Below, in pieces: positions 53,067-62,578 of a stretch of 64,000 nt of DNA; position 1 is the stretch's first letter; each line of letters starts with the position of its first letter. Origin of the DNA: Chryseobacterium oncorhynchi (GTDB lineage: Bacteria > Bacteroidota > Bacteroidia > Flavobacteriales > Weeksellaceae); contig NZ_PPEI02000006.1 of the NCBI RefSeq assembly GCF_002899895.1, positions 182,915 to 246,914 on the forward strand. The letters run 5' to 3'. Under the pieces are notes generated by a model, which saw nothing but the letters and a program-made list of their open reading frames with translations, searched no databases and was not told where the DNA came from. Made by a program: the position numbers and the translations under genes.

Positions 53067-55559
53067 ATGATTCCAGGAAAAGAAACTCAAGTAGGAAAGA
53101 GCGAAGCCCCAAAAGAAAAGTATGGGTCTTTTGCATTGTTTGATATTGAACATTTTTTAAGAAGAATACTTAAAAATTGGTATTGGTTTGTTTATATGTT
53201 TATTATAGGCTATGCCATTTCTTGGGTATACAGTAAATACTATGCCCAGAATGTATACTCTTCAGAGCTATCTTTGAGTATATCCAATAATACATCAAGT
53301 TATTTTAGCCCCAATCAGTCAATCAACTTCATCTGGGGGCAGGGAGGAAACCAGGATGGGGTTTACCTGAAGAAAATGCTTTTTTCAAGATCACACAATG
53401 AATTTCTGGTTAAAGAATTAAATCTTTTTGTGAACTATTCTACCAAGGGTCTTATCAAATCTACTTATTTAGATAAAGATGATTCTCCCGTTTTTTTCGA
53501 AGTTGACAAAAAACATCTTCAGCAGGTTAACTATCCGATTACATTGGTTCCAAAAGGTAATGGATCCTATGAAGTTGTTCTTCCGAAAGAAGGTCAGTCT
53601 ACAAGCCTGTATAGCTATGAAACAGAGGGGTTTCAGAATATTACCCCTTACAATAGACCAGGAAATAAGATCGTAAAAGTTAACGAATGGTATAACTCTC
53701 CCAATCTAAGATTCAAGCTAGTTCAAAATCCGGTTACACCCAATATTAAACAGGATAATATTATTATTAATCTAAGTCCAATTAACCAAAGTGTTACCGA
53801 TATTGTATCAACCATAGCTGTAAATTTTGACAAAGAGATTAGTACCATTATGGTAATCACCAAGAAAGGATACAATCTTAACAGTACTGTAAACTTTCTT
53901 AATAAGTCAGTTACCGAACTTCAAAAAAAGAGACTGGAGGATAAAAACATTGTTAATAAAAATACAACAGCTTATCTACAAAATAATCTAAACGATATTC
54001 GTAAGAAACTTGATTCAGCTGCCGTTGTCTTAAACTATCTGAAAACATCAGAGAAACTATACAATATTAAAGACAGAGATGAAAAATCTCTGGAAAAAAT
54101 AAAAGACCTTGAAGCCAAAAAAGCAGATCTTGTAAGTAAAATAAGTTCTCTGAATAATATTAAAAATACACTTCAGTCTCAGAACTTTGATAAAATGATT
54201 GCTACCAATGCGGCAGGCTTTGAAGATGGAATGTTTTCTGCCTCTGTAAGCGAACTTAAGGCTTTATATACAAAAAGATCAGAATTGGCATCAATCTACA
54301 AGCCAACTTCTGAACCAATGAAAGAAGTGAACAGGCTTATTAATGAAGCTAGAACGGGATCTTTCAATAGCTTAAAAGGGTATTACACTAAATATTATGA
54401 TGAGATCAACAGAATTGATCGTGAAGTTTCTGGTGCAAATTCAGATTTGACAACCTATCCTGAAAAGGAAAGAAAATATCTTGATGCAGAAAGAGGCTAT
54501 AATATGATTGAAGCTACATACAATAGTCTTTTAAATAGACAGAATGAAGCACAGCTTAATGTAGCAACAAACCAGTCTGATATTAGTGTGATTGACCCAG
54601 CCAAGAATTTAGGACAAGGGCCTATAAGCCCGAACGTTAAAACAACAAAGGCTGGAATAATATTCGGAATGCTATTGCTTCCTATATTATTTATTCTAAT
54701 TGGTGAACTGCTTGATAATAAGATCAGAAATATTAAAGAATTACTAAGCGCAACAAAAATTCCACTTCTTGGAGTGATCGGAAACAATAGTAATGAAAAT
54801 ATGCTGACAGTTTTGGAACAACCAAAATCATCTGTTTCAGAAGCCTTTAGAGGAATAAGAGCGAGCGTTAGATTCCTAATGACCAATGAAAGTGAAAAAG
54901 GTAAGGTAATCCTGATAACATCTTCCGTAGGAGGTGAAGGAAAAACCTATGTATCCATCAACCTTGCATCTGTATTAGGATTAAGTGACAAAAAAACAAT
55001 CCTATTAGGAATGGACCTTAGAAAACCTAAAATCTTTGGTGATTTCAAAATTGATAATAAATATGGTATCTCAAACTACCTTACAGGAGAAGTGGATATT
55101 GACCAGATTGTGAATAAGACTAATATTCCAAATCTTGATGTTGCAACTTCAGGGCCTATCCCACCTAACCCGTCAGAGTTATTAATGAGCCAAAGAAATA
55201 TTAAGTTTATAGAAAAGCTGAGAGAAATCTATGACTTTATTATCATAGATTCCCCACCAGTTGGATTAGTGGCAGATTCCTATGAACTAATGAAATATTC
55301 TGATGCAAATATTTACATTGTTCGCCACGAGTATACTGAAAAGTATATGCTGAGAATGATCACAGAGAAATATCATAATAATGAGATCGAGCATTTAGGA
55401 CTTATTTATAATGATTATGCGACGAAGCAGGGATATGGCTATGGATATGGTTACGGATATGGTTATGGATATGGCTATTTTGATGAAGATAAGAATTACA
55501 AAGAACCACTGTTAATCAGAATACGGAATAGGATGCAGAGAATGTTTAATAAAAAATAG
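53067..55559 (+). CDS. Wzc-like polysaccharide co-polymerase and tyrosine autokinase
   Basis: The 830-residue protein has a Wzz domain with membrane segments near residues 35-55 and 530-550, and a coiled-coil periplasmic region. The cytoplasmic BY-kinase has Walker A SSVGGEGKTY near residue 620, Walker A' LLGMDLRKPK and Walker B IIIDSPPVGL. The tail has an eight-fold Gly-Tyr repeat (about residues 789-804), more Tyr than most Wzc tails, which is the expected autophosphorylation cluster. The kinase cycles with the Wza-like channel to control chain length and export. Confidence 0.92.
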   Translation: MIPGKETQVGKSEAPKEKYGSFALFDIEHFLRRILKNWYWFVYMFIIGYAISWVYSKYYAQNVYSSELSLSISNNTSSYFSPNQSINFIWGQGGNQDGVYLKKMLFSRSHNEFLVKELNLFVNYSTKGLIKSTYLDKDDSPVFFEVDKKHLQQVNYPITLVPKGNGSYEVVLPKEGQSTSLYSYETEGFQNITPYNRPGNKIVKVNEWYNSPNLRFKLVQNPVTPNIKQDNIIINLSPINQSVTDIVSTIAVNFDKEISTIMVITKKGYNLNSTVNFLNKSVTELQKKRLEDKNIVNKNTTAYLQNNLNDIRKKLDSAAVVLNYLKTSEKLYNIKDRDEKSLEKIKDLEAKKADLVSKISSLNNIKNTLQSQNFDKMIATNAAGFEDGMFSASVSELKALYTKRSELASIYKPTSEPMKEVNRLINEARTGSFNSLKGYYTKYYDEINRIDREVSGANSDLTTYPEKERKYLDAERGYNMIEATYNSLLNRQNEAQLNVATNQSDISVIDPAKNLGQGPISPNVKTTKAGIIFGMLLLPILFILIGELLDNKIRNIKELLSATKIPLLGVIGNNSNENMLTVLEQPKSSVSEAFRGIRASVRFLMTNESEKGKVILITSSVGGEGKTYVSINLASVLGLSDKKTILLGMDLRKPKIFGDFKIDNKYGISNYLTGEVDIDQIVNKTNIPNLDVATSGPIPPNPSELLMSQRNIKFIEKLREIYDFIIIDSPPVGLVADSYELMKYSDANIYIVRHEYTEKYMLRMITEKYHNNEIEHLGLIYNDYATKQGYGYGYGYGYGYGYGYFDEDKNYKEPLLIRIRNRMQRMFNKK
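55431..55478 (+). repeat. Tandem 12-bp repeat coding the Gly-Tyr tail
   Basis: Four 12-base units (GGATATGGCTAT, GGATATGGTTAC, GGATATGGTTAT, GGATATGGCTAT) lie end to end inside the Wzc-like gene. Each codes GYGY. The unit keeps the frame, so copy-number slippage would change the number of tyrosines without a frameshift. Confidence 0.9.
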
Positions 55560-55565
55560 AGCCTT

Positions 55566-55592
55566 AAACCCTCATTTGATGGGGGTTTTTTT
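55566..55592 (+). terminator. Terminator of the polysaccharide export genes
   Basis: A 10-bp stem (AAACCCTCAT with ATGGGGGTTT, one G-U pair) with loop TTG and a T run. It starts 7 bases after the Wzc-like stop. Confidence 0.8.
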
Positions 55593-55722
55593 ATACTTTA
55601 TTTTTTTTCATTCTATGAAAAAAAGAATATTTTTGCCACTTTGCCGTTTACTTTATAACAAATTATGTTTTTTTGTTTATTTTTAACTAAACATTAAGAT
55701 TATCATTAATATAAAAATGTTT

Positions 55723-55730
55723 TATATTTG
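55723..55730 (+). promoter_or_regulatory. Probable -7 box of the envelope assembly operon
   Basis: TATATTTG matches TAnnTTTG, 43 bases before the ATG at 55773. The -33 box is not clear. Confidence 0.55.
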
Positions 55731-55772
55731 CAAAAATTAAATTTTAAAATAACCATAAATCCATATTCTTTT

Positions 55773-56663
55773 ATGAATAAAAAATTATTGTTTAGCTTCC
55801 TTGCCTTCCTTGGAGTGGTGAGTGTTAAAGCTCAAAGAAACGAATTGGGAGTTCGTCTAGGTATGAGTAACCTAGTGGGAGATGTAGGAAGGACAAATTA
55901 TATTTTACAAAAGCCGTTGGATTTAAATAGAATGTCGGATTGGGGTATCCCATTTTATGGAGGAATATTATATAGATTTAATTTTAACCCGCATCAAACT
56001 ATTAGATTGGATTTAGGATACAACCAAATTCAGTTTAGTGATAAAGCTGCAAAAGAAGAATATAGAAGAAATAGGAACTCATACGGTAAAAATAACGTGT
56101 ATGAGGCAAGTTTAATGTTTGAATATAACTTTTTCCCTATAAATAACGAACAGATAAGTATGGTAAGCCCATATATTTTTGGAGGTGTAGGTGCCTTAAT
56201 GTTTGATGCACCTAAAGCAAATCTTATGAATGATTTCAGAAGAGATGCAGATGGTGTGGCCTTAGCTCCAATCAATGAAATGGATTTTAAAACAACAACC
56301 GAATACACGTTAGGAAAAAAAGTTACCATGCATATCCCTTTTGGTGTAGGATTAAAGTACAAATTTAACCATACTTGGGCTATATTTGCAGAAGCAACCT
56401 TTAGATATACATTAACAGATCAGCTTGATCATAGTAAAATACTTTCAAGTGATGTGAAAAATTCATTTAATGCCGATATCTTAGATCCTGCTACAGGGGG
56501 TTCCCTATTGCAGTCAGGTAATTATTATGCTGTTGCTAAAGAAAGAGAAGAAGAGTTTATTAAAAAGAGAAATATTGGAGATGACAGATCCAATGACTGG
56601 ATGAATACATTCAGTTTAGGACTGACTTTCTCATTTGGAAGACCTCCATGTTATTGTGATTAA
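55773..56663 (+). CDS. Outer-membrane beta-barrel protein, DUF6089 family
   Basis: The ATG at 55773 gives 296 residues with a signal peptide ending near VKAQ (residue 20). The frame extends to a TTG at 55728, which coincides with the promoter box and is rejected. The mature part has OmpA/OmpW-like strands (ELGVRLGMSNLVGD, then YIFGGVGALMF) and a final strand WMNTFSLGLTFSF. In flavobacteria this gene regularly opens the uppS-bamA-ompH operon. Its stop is one base from the uppS ATG. Function is unknown; an envelope structural role is likely. Confidence 0.85.
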   Translation: MNKKLLFSFLAFLGVVSVKAQRNELGVRLGMSNLVGDVGRTNYILQKPLDLNRMSDWGIPFYGGILYRFNFNPHQTIRLDLGYNQIQFSDKAAKEEYRRNRNSYGKNNVYEASLMFEYNFFPINNEQISMVSPYIFGGVGALMFDAPKANLMNDFRRDADGVALAPINEMDFKTTTEYTLGKKVTMHIPFGVGLKYKFNHTWAIFAEATFRYTLTDQLDHSKILSSDVKNSFNADILDPATGGSLLQSGNYYAVAKEREEEFIKKRNIGDDRSNDWMNTFSLGLTFSFGRPPCYCD

Positions 56664-56664
56664 T

Positions 56665-57414
56665 ATGTCGTTGATTAAAAATAAAATAAATTCTGAGAAT
56701 TTACCAAAACACGTAGCCATCATTATGGATGGCAATGGAAGATGGGCAAAATCTCGTGGCGAAGACAGAACCTTCGGTCACAAAAATGCCATTAATGCTG
56801 TAAGAAATGCTATTAATGCATGTAATGAGGTTAATATTCCTTATTTAACACTTTATACGTTCTCTTCAGAAAACTGGAGTCGTCCGGCTGAAGAAGTGAG
56901 CACCCTTATGAATTTGCTTGTAGAAACTTTACTGCTGGAAGCAGAAGAGATCTTTAGCAAAGGGTTAAGAATGCATGTAATAGGAAACCTGAATAAACTG
57001 CCCACTTTAGTAAAAGAGCAGTTGTTGCGTGTGGTAGATCTTACAAAAGAAAACACAAAAGGAAACCTTGTATTAGCGATAAGCTATGGCTCACAAAATG
57101 AAATATTGGAAGCCGTAAAAAATATAAGTTCTGATGTAAAAGAAGGAAAAGTAGACGTAGAGAGTATTGATGAAAAACTATTCGAAGATTATCTCTATAC
57201 CAAGAATTTTCCTCCAGTAGATTTACTGATCAGAACAAGTGGCGAAATCAGGATAAGTAACTTCCTCCTTTGGCAGATTGCTTATGCTGAATTGCAATTT
57301 TTAAATGTTCTATGGCCGGATTTCACCAAAGATATTTTCTTTCAATGTATTGTAGATTATCAAAATAAGGAAAGAAGATACGGATTAACCGGAGAGCAGA
57401 TACAAGGCCAATAA
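56665..57414 (+). CDS. uppS: Isoprenyl (undecaprenyl) diphosphate synthase
   Basis: About 249 residues from the ATG at 56665, one base after the previous stop; a TTG at 56635 is inside the upstream gene and rejected. Cis-prenyltransferase motifs are clear: IIMDGNGRWAKSRG near the N-terminus, the TLYTFSSENW segment, and the C-terminal RTSGEIRISNFLLWQ. It adds isopentenyl units to farnesyl diphosphate to make the carrier lipid for peptidoglycan and surface glycans. It lies in the envelope operon upstream of bamA. Confidence 0.95.
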   Translation: MSLIKNKINSENLPKHVAIIMDGNGRWAKSRGEDRTFGHKNAINAVRNAINACNEVNIPYLTLYTFSSENWSRPAEEVSTLMNLLVETLLLEAEEIFSKGLRMHVIGNLNKLPTLVKEQLLRVVDLTKENTKGNLVLAISYGSQNEILEAVKNISSDVKEGKVDVESIDEKLFEDYLYTKNFPPVDLLIRTSGEIRISNFLLWQIAYAELQFLNVLWPDFTKDIFFQCIVDYQNKERRYGLTGEQIQGQ

Positions 57415-57442
57415 ATTTAAAAGAAAAGAAAGACTCGATAAA

Positions 57443-59977
57443 ATGAAGTTTAGACTATTACCCATCATTATGTTTGCTGCTTCTGCGCATTTTTATGGAC
57501 AAGTAACTCCACAGGACAGCACCAAAGTAAGTAATGCTGTACACACAGAAAATGAGGTAGGCACTTATACACTTAAAGACATCGTTGTAGATGGGGTAAA
57601 AAAATATACACCAGCTCAGATCTTAAGATTTACAGGCTTATCTAAAGGAGAAAGCGTAGACATTCCAGGACAGAAGATCAGTAATGCTGTTAAAAAGCTT
57701 TGGGATACCCAATCTTTTTCTGAAGTGGAAGTATACGTTCAAAGTATTGAAGGACAGACAGTCGTTCTTAAATTCTATCTTCAGGACCTGAAGGAACTTG
57801 GAGAAGTAAAATTCAAGGGCAAAGGAATAGGGAAATCTAAAAACGAAAAACTAGCTAAAGACAACAATCTGAAGCCAGGAACAAAGATTACTCAAAACCT
57901 CGTTTCAAGTCTTAAGACAAATATTCCAAAAGACTATATTAAGAAAGGTTTTGCTGATGCAAAAATCAGTATCGAGGATAAAATCAATGCCGGAGATCCT
58001 TCTTTGGTAGATTGGACCATTAATGTAGACAAAGGAAGAAAGATCAAAATTGATCATATTGAATTTGAAGGCAACACAAGTGTAACCGATAGAAAGCTTA
58101 GAAATAAGGCTTTTAAAGAAACAAAACAAAGACGTTTCGGAATCGGTGGAATCTTGAAGTCTTCAAAATTCATTGAAGATAAATATCAGGAAGATAAGCA
58201 GAGCTTGGTTAATTATTATAACTCCTTAGGGTATAGAGACGCGAAAATAGTTTCTGACTCTGTATGGAGAAATAAAAAAAATAATTATGAGATCAATGTA
58301 AAGCTTAGCGAAGGTAAAAAGTATTACATTGGAGATGTCACATTTACAGGTAATACTGTATACTCTACAGAATATCTACAGAGATTGCTGGGATATAAGA
58401 AAGGGGATATTTACGATGCAGTAGGATTTAATAAAAAAGTTGGAGAAGACGGTGGTAAAGAAGATGATTCCGATATCAAGTCTGTATACATGAATAATGG
58501 TTACCTTTTCTCCAATGTAACACCGGTTGAAAAATCAGTTTCAGGAGATGCGGTAAACCTTGAAGTTAGAATTAACGAAGGAGAACAAGCAACTTGGAAT
58601 AAAGTAACATGGCAGGGGAATACAACTACCCATGACCACGTAGTTCTTAGAGCTTTAAGAACAAAACCGGGTGAGCTTTTCAAAAAGACAGAAATCAAAA
58701 GAACTTATTTTGATTTGGCAGGTATGTCATTCTTCGATCCACAACAGGTCGGACAGGATATTCAGCCTAATCAACAGGATAATACTGTAGATATCAACTG
58801 GAAACTGGTAGAAAAAGGATCTTCTCAGGTTCAGCTTCAGGCTGGATATGGAGGAAACAGCTTCATCGGAACCTTGGGGTTAACGTTTAATAACTTCTCA
58901 TTGAGAAACTTCCTTAAGTTTAAGGACTTTAAACCAGTACCACAGGGAGATGGGCAAACTTTCTCTATTCAAGTACAAGCAGGACAATATTTCCAGAATT
59001 ACGGAGTATCATTTACTGAACCTTGGTTGTTCGGTACAAGACCAACCGCACTTTCTGTAAGTTTGAATAACTCAAGAGTAAAATACAGCGACGGACTTGG
59101 GGGATCCCAGAAACTAAATATATTCTCCGCATCAGTAGGTTTAAACAGACTATTGAACTGGCCGGATGATTATTTCTCCCTATATACAGGAGTACAGTTC
59201 CAGAAGTATGACTTTAACAATTACCCATTCCAGTTTGGGGAAACTACAGAATACTATGGAAATGCAAATAACTTCAGTATCAATTTAGGTTTAAGTAGAA
59301 ACTCTGCCGGGATAGACCCTATCTTCCCTACAATGGGTTCCAATATTGAACTTTCTGCGAAGTTAACGCCACCATACTCATTGTTTAGCAATAAAGATTA
59401 CTCTACAATGAAGCCTGTTGATAAGTATAAGTGGATGGAATTCTACAAAATTAAGTTCAAGGCTGATGTATATAACGAAATCATCGGAAAATTGGTATTA
59501 AGATCTTCTGCTGAAATGGGATTCATGGATGGTTACAACAAAAACCTTGGTGCACCGCCATTTGAAAGATTCTATGTAGGAGGTACAGGATTATTCGGAG
59601 GTAGATATGACGGTAGAGAGCTAATTCCATTGAGAGGATATGAGAATGCTAGTACATATGGTGGAGAAGGTACAGATATTACTCAAAAAGGAGGGGGTAC
59701 AATCTATAACAGATTTACACTAGAATTAAGATATCCGATTTCATTGAACCAAACTGCTAAAATTTATGCATTAACTTTTGCAGAAGGAGGTAACGTTTGG
59801 AACTCTTGGGGTAATTATAACCCATTCCAGCTGAAAAGATCAGTGGGGGTCGGAGTAAGAGTTTATATGGGAGCATTCGGATTAATCGGATTTGACTTCG
59901 CTTATGGATTTGATAAAACTCTATCAGGAGATCCATCTGGATGGAGAAACCACTTCTTGATGAACCAATCGTTATAA
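57443..59977 (+). CDS. bamA: Outer-membrane protein assembly factor BamA
   Basis: The 844-residue Omp85 protein inserts beta-barrels into the outer membrane. It has a signal peptide, five POTRA domains (residues about 40-450, starting with YTLKDIVVDGVKKY) and a C-terminal 16-strand barrel with FYVGGTGLFGGRYDGREL near residue 710 and the RGYE motif of the lid loop. The end, RNHFLMNQSL, is slightly longer than the classic Phe end. The gene follows uppS after 28 bases and precedes two Skp-like chaperone genes. Confidence 0.96.
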   Translation: MKFRLLPIIMFAASAHFYGQVTPQDSTKVSNAVHTENEVGTYTLKDIVVDGVKKYTPAQILRFTGLSKGESVDIPGQKISNAVKKLWDTQSFSEVEVYVQSIEGQTVVLKFYLQDLKELGEVKFKGKGIGKSKNEKLAKDNNLKPGTKITQNLVSSLKTNIPKDYIKKGFADAKISIEDKINAGDPSLVDWTINVDKGRKIKIDHIEFEGNTSVTDRKLRNKAFKETKQRRFGIGGILKSSKFIEDKYQEDKQSLVNYYNSLGYRDAKIVSDSVWRNKKNNYEINVKLSEGKKYYIGDVTFTGNTVYSTEYLQRLLGYKKGDIYDAVGFNKKVGEDGGKEDDSDIKSVYMNNGYLFSNVTPVEKSVSGDAVNLEVRINEGEQATWNKVTWQGNTTTHDHVVLRALRTKPGELFKKTEIKRTYFDLAGMSFFDPQQVGQDIQPNQQDNTVDINWKLVEKGSSQVQLQAGYGGNSFIGTLGLTFNNFSLRNFLKFKDFKPVPQGDGQTFSIQVQAGQYFQNYGVSFTEPWLFGTRPTALSVSLNNSRVKYSDGLGGSQKLNIFSASVGLNRLLNWPDDYFSLYTGVQFQKYDFNNYPFQFGETTEYYGNANNFSINLGLSRNSAGIDPIFPTMGSNIELSAKLTPPYSLFSNKDYSTMKPVDKYKWMEFYKIKFKADVYNEIIGKLVLRSSAEMGFMDGYNKNLGAPPFERFYVGGTGLFGGRYDGRELIPLRGYENASTYGGEGTDITQKGGGTIYNRFTLELRYPISLNQTAKIYALTFAEGGNVWNSWGNYNPFQLKRSVGVGVRVYMGAFGLIGFDFAYGFDKTLSGDPSGWRNHFLMNQSL

Positions 59978-59985
59978 TTATTAAT

Positions 59986-60540
59986 ATGAAGAACTTTAAA
60001 ATAACCATCACTTTTGTATTACTTTTGCTTTTTGGGTTTTCAAATGCCCAGAAAATAGGAGTAGTAGATACTAATGAAATTTTAAATAAATTACCTCAGT
60101 ATAAAGAAGCCGAAGCGAGATTAAATTCTCAAATTGATACCTGGCAGTCTGAACTTCAGAACTTGCAGTCAGAATATGAAAGAAAAAAAGCGGCATTCGA
60201 AAGTGAAAAAGTGTTATTGATAGGGGATCAATTAAAGCTTAGAGAAAAAGAAGTTGTAGACCTTGATAAAAATATCAAAACAACTACAAGCTTACGTTTT
60301 GGAGCCAATGGTGAAATTACAAAATTAAGAACAAACCTTGTTTTGCCATTCCAGGATCAGATCTGGGGAGCAATTAAAACAATGTCCGAAAAAAACGGAT
60401 TGGGCATAGTTCTTGATAAAAGCAATAACATTAGTGTTATTTTTCTTCAAGGAAAATATGATTATACAGAAAAAGTATTGACTATTTTACTGAAAGGAAC
60501 AGATAAGAAAGATAAAACTAATACAAAAAGTAAAAAGTAA
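59986..60540 (+). CDS. OmpH/Skp-like periplasmic chaperone, first copy
   Basis: The ATG at 59986 gives 184 residues with a signal peptide ending at SNAQ (about residue 23). The longer frame from 59941 lies within bamA and is rejected. GVVDTNEIL and long charged helices (about 45-120) match Skp. It escorts unfolded outer-membrane proteins to BamA. The Lys/Thr-rich end (KDKTNTKSKK) is peculiar to this copy. Confidence 0.9.
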   Translation: MKNFKITITFVLLLLFGFSNAQKIGVVDTNEILNKLPQYKEAEARLNSQIDTWQSELQNLQSEYERKKAAFESEKVLLIGDQLKLREKEVVDLDKNIKTTTSLRFGANGEITKLRTNLVLPFQDQIWGAIKTMSEKNGLGIVLDKSNNISVIFLQGKYDYTEKVLTILLKGTDKKDKTNTKSKK

Positions 60541-60606
60541 CTTTTTAAATTAACTTTTACTTAAATTTAAAATCTAAAAACAAATTAAATTATTTATTTA
60601 CCAATT

Positions 60607-61110
60607 ATGAAAAAATTAAGTGTATTATTTGCAGCAGTGATGATGTTTGTTTCTGTAGGTATGGCAAAGGCTCAAAAAATGGCTACTTTAGATGTATTGG
60701 GAGTTCTTAATGCAATGCCTGAAAAGAAAAAAGCAGATGCTGACCTTAAAACATTCTTAGATACTAAGCAAGCTGAGATTAAGAAAAAAGCAGATGCTGG
60801 ACAAGCCAAATTAAAGCAGTATAGCGAAGAAGCTCCAAAGAAAACTGCAGACGAAAACAAAGCTAGAGAAGGAGAATTACAAAAAATGCAGGAAGAAATT
60901 GCTCAAATGCAGGACAAAGCTCAAAAAGATCTACAAGCTAAACAAGAAGTAGCTTTCGCTCCTATTGAGAAAAAGTTAAACGATGCAGTTGAAAAAGTAG
61001 CAAAAGCTAACGGTTATGACTACATTATGGATGCAAATTCACCAGCATTCCTTTACAAAGCAGGAGCTGATGCTACTGCAGCTGTTAAAAAAGAATTAGG
61101 AATTCAATAA
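60607..61110 (+). CDS. OmpH/Skp-like periplasmic chaperone, second copy
   Basis: The 167-residue protein has a signal peptide ending near AKAQ (residue 22), then a Lys/Ala/Glu-rich coiled-coil region (about 45-120) and the DYIMDANSPAFLY end typical of the family. It is the usual second Skp copy of flavobacteria and is the last gene of the bamA operon, followed by a hairpin terminator. It may form trimers, alone or mixed with the first copy. Confidence 0.9.
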   Translation: MKKLSVLFAAVMMFVSVGMAKAQKMATLDVLGVLNAMPEKKKADADLKTFLDTKQAEIKKKADAGQAKLKQYSEEAPKKTADENKAREGELQKMQEEIAQMQDKAQKDLQAKQEVAFAPIEKKLNDAVEKVAKANGYDYIMDANSPAFLYKAGADATAAVKKELGIQ

Positions 61111-61141
61111 TTTCAGCAAATTAACAAAGATTTATAAAATC

Positions 61142-61169
61142 AACCGTCTCTTTTAGAGGCGGTTTTTTT
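61142..61169 (+). terminator. Terminator of the bamA-ompH operon
   Basis: Stem ACCGTCTC (61143-61150) with GAGGCGGT (61156-61163), one G-U pair, and T7. The last T is already part of the -7 box of the next gene. Confidence 0.82.
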
Positions 61170-61176
61170 ATTTTTG
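61169..61176 (+). promoter_or_regulatory. -7 box overlapping the terminator, probably giving a leaderless mRNA
   Basis: TATTTTTG matches TAnnTTTG and ends only 4 bases before the ATG at 61181. Transcription would start at or next to the A of the start codon. Confidence 0.5.
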
Positions 61177-61180
61177 CGGA

Positions 61181-61666
61181 ATGGAAAAAGAAGTATCAAC
61201 TACGGTAAAGGTTAGGTTTAGTGATTGTGATCCAATCGGACATCTGAACAATGTGAAATATCTTGACTATATGTTCAATGCCAGAGAAGATCATGTAGAG
61301 ACATTTTACGGTTTTACCTATGAAGAATATACCAAACAGACAGGCTGTACATGGATTGCAATTCAAAATGAAATTGCCTATCTGAAAGAAGTAAGATACA
61401 ATACCCAAGTAGTAATCAGTAGCAAGACTATCGAAATACAGGATAGAACAGCAAAAGTTGAAATTCTGATGAAAAGCTTAGATGAAAAAACAGTTCATGC
61501 TGTACTTTGGGTAACCGTTATTTACTTTAACTTGAAAACCAGAAAATCAGAAATACATCCGGAAGACATAAAAGAAACATTCCACAAATTTTATGTGGAC
61601 TTGGCTCAAAAAGACTTCCAGTCAAGAGTGAAGTTTTTAAGATCTCAAAATGCAAAAAATTCTTAA
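61181..61666 (+). CDS. Acyl-CoA thioesterase, YbgC/4HBT family
   Basis: The 161-residue hotdog protein has RFSDCDPIGHLNNVKYLDYM, with catalytic Asp17 and conserved Asn near residue 24, followed by the usual core. It hydrolyses acyl-CoA or acyl-ACP. It stands alone between a terminator and rfbD, far from the pigment genes, and is probably a general lipid enzyme. Its mRNA may be leaderless. The thioesterase in the second pigment operon is a different, more distant copy. Confidence 0.85.
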   Translation: MEKEVSTTVKVRFSDCDPIGHLNNVKYLDYMFNAREDHVETFYGFTYEEYTKQTGCTWIAIQNEIAYLKEVRYNTQVVISSKTIEIQDRTAKVEILMKSLDEKTVHAVLWVTVIYFNLKTRKSEIHPEDIKETFHKFYVDLAQKDFQSRVKFLRSQNAKNS

Positions 61667-61713
61667 TTGATATCTTTATAAAAACTTTTTGATTATTTAA
61701 AAATTAATAGTAT

Positions 61714-62577
61714 ATGAAAAAAATTGCAGTAATAGGCAGCAACGGTCAGTTAGGAAACTGTATCAGGAAAATAGCACCCGATTTTGAAAACCAATACGAG
61801 TTCTTATTTACAGACTCTACAACCCTTGATATTACGAACGAAGACCAGGTAAACGATTTTTTCTATGATAACAAACCAGACTACTGTATCAATGCTTCTG
61901 CATATACGGCAGTAGATTTGGCAGAAAAAGAAAGAGAAAAAGCATTTGCTGTAAATGCAGACGGAGTAGCCAATCTTGCTCAAGCCTGTACAGACTTTAA
62001 ATCTATTCTGATCCACGTCTCTACAGACTATGTTTTCGATGGAGATACAAATCTGGCTTACTCAGAAGATGATTTTACAAATCCAATAGGAGCTTACGGA
62101 GAATCAAAGAGGAAAGGTGAGGAACTAGCATTGGAAATTAATCCGAAGACGATTATTCTAAGAACTTCTTGGCTTTATTCAGAGTTTAATAAGAATTTCG
62201 TTAAAACCATGTTGAACTTATTCTCTCAAAAAGAAGAATTAGGAATCGTAGCAGATCAGTTTGGTCAGCCTACCAATGCCAATGATCTTGCCGAGGCAAT
62301 CATGAAGATTATTGAAACACCCAATAAAACTTTCGGAATATTCCATTTCTCAAACTATCCCGAAACAACTTGGTTTGAATTCGCCAAAAAAATTGCTGAA
62401 TTTTCAAAATCTTCAATAAAATTAAACCCTTTGACAACTGAACAATATCCAACACCCGCTAAAAGACCTGTAAGAAGCACCATGTCATTGGATAAAATAG
62501 AAGAAACCTATAAAATAGAACCAAGACATTGGGAGCATAGCCTTGAAGAATGTGTTGATGTTCTTTCACAACAATAA
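61714..62577 (+). CDS. rfbD: dTDP-4-dehydrorhamnose reductase
   Basis: The 287-residue extended SDR has GSNGQLGNCI (residues 8-17), HVSTDYVFDG and the catalytic YGESKRKGE (YxxxK). It makes dTDP-L-rhamnose, the donor for surface glycans. The other rfb genes (A, B, C) are not in the window, so the set is split. It overlaps no neighbour; a small exported protein gene starts one base after its stop, so they may be co-transcribed. Confidence 0.92.
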   Translation: MKKIAVIGSNGQLGNCIRKIAPDFENQYEFLFTDSTTLDITNEDQVNDFFYDNKPDYCINASAYTAVDLAEKEREKAFAVNADGVANLAQACTDFKSILIHVSTDYVFDGDTNLAYSEDDFTNPIGAYGESKRKGEELALEINPKTIILRTSWLYSEFNKNFVKTMLNLFSQKEELGIVADQFGQPTNANDLAEAIMKIIETPNKTFGIFHFSNYPETTWFEFAKKIAEFSKSSIKLNPLTTEQYPTPAKRPVRSTMSLDKIEETYKIEPRHWEHSLEECVDVLSQQ

Positions 62578-62578
62578 T

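Noticed and set aside
54497-54886. A 129-residue minus frame inside the Wzc-like gene
   Set aside because: Shadow of the kinase-coding strand; no promoter or family support.
55431-55478. CRISPR-like array
   Set aside because: The 12-base units have no spacers and lie in frame inside the Wzc-like gene; no cas genes are present in the window.
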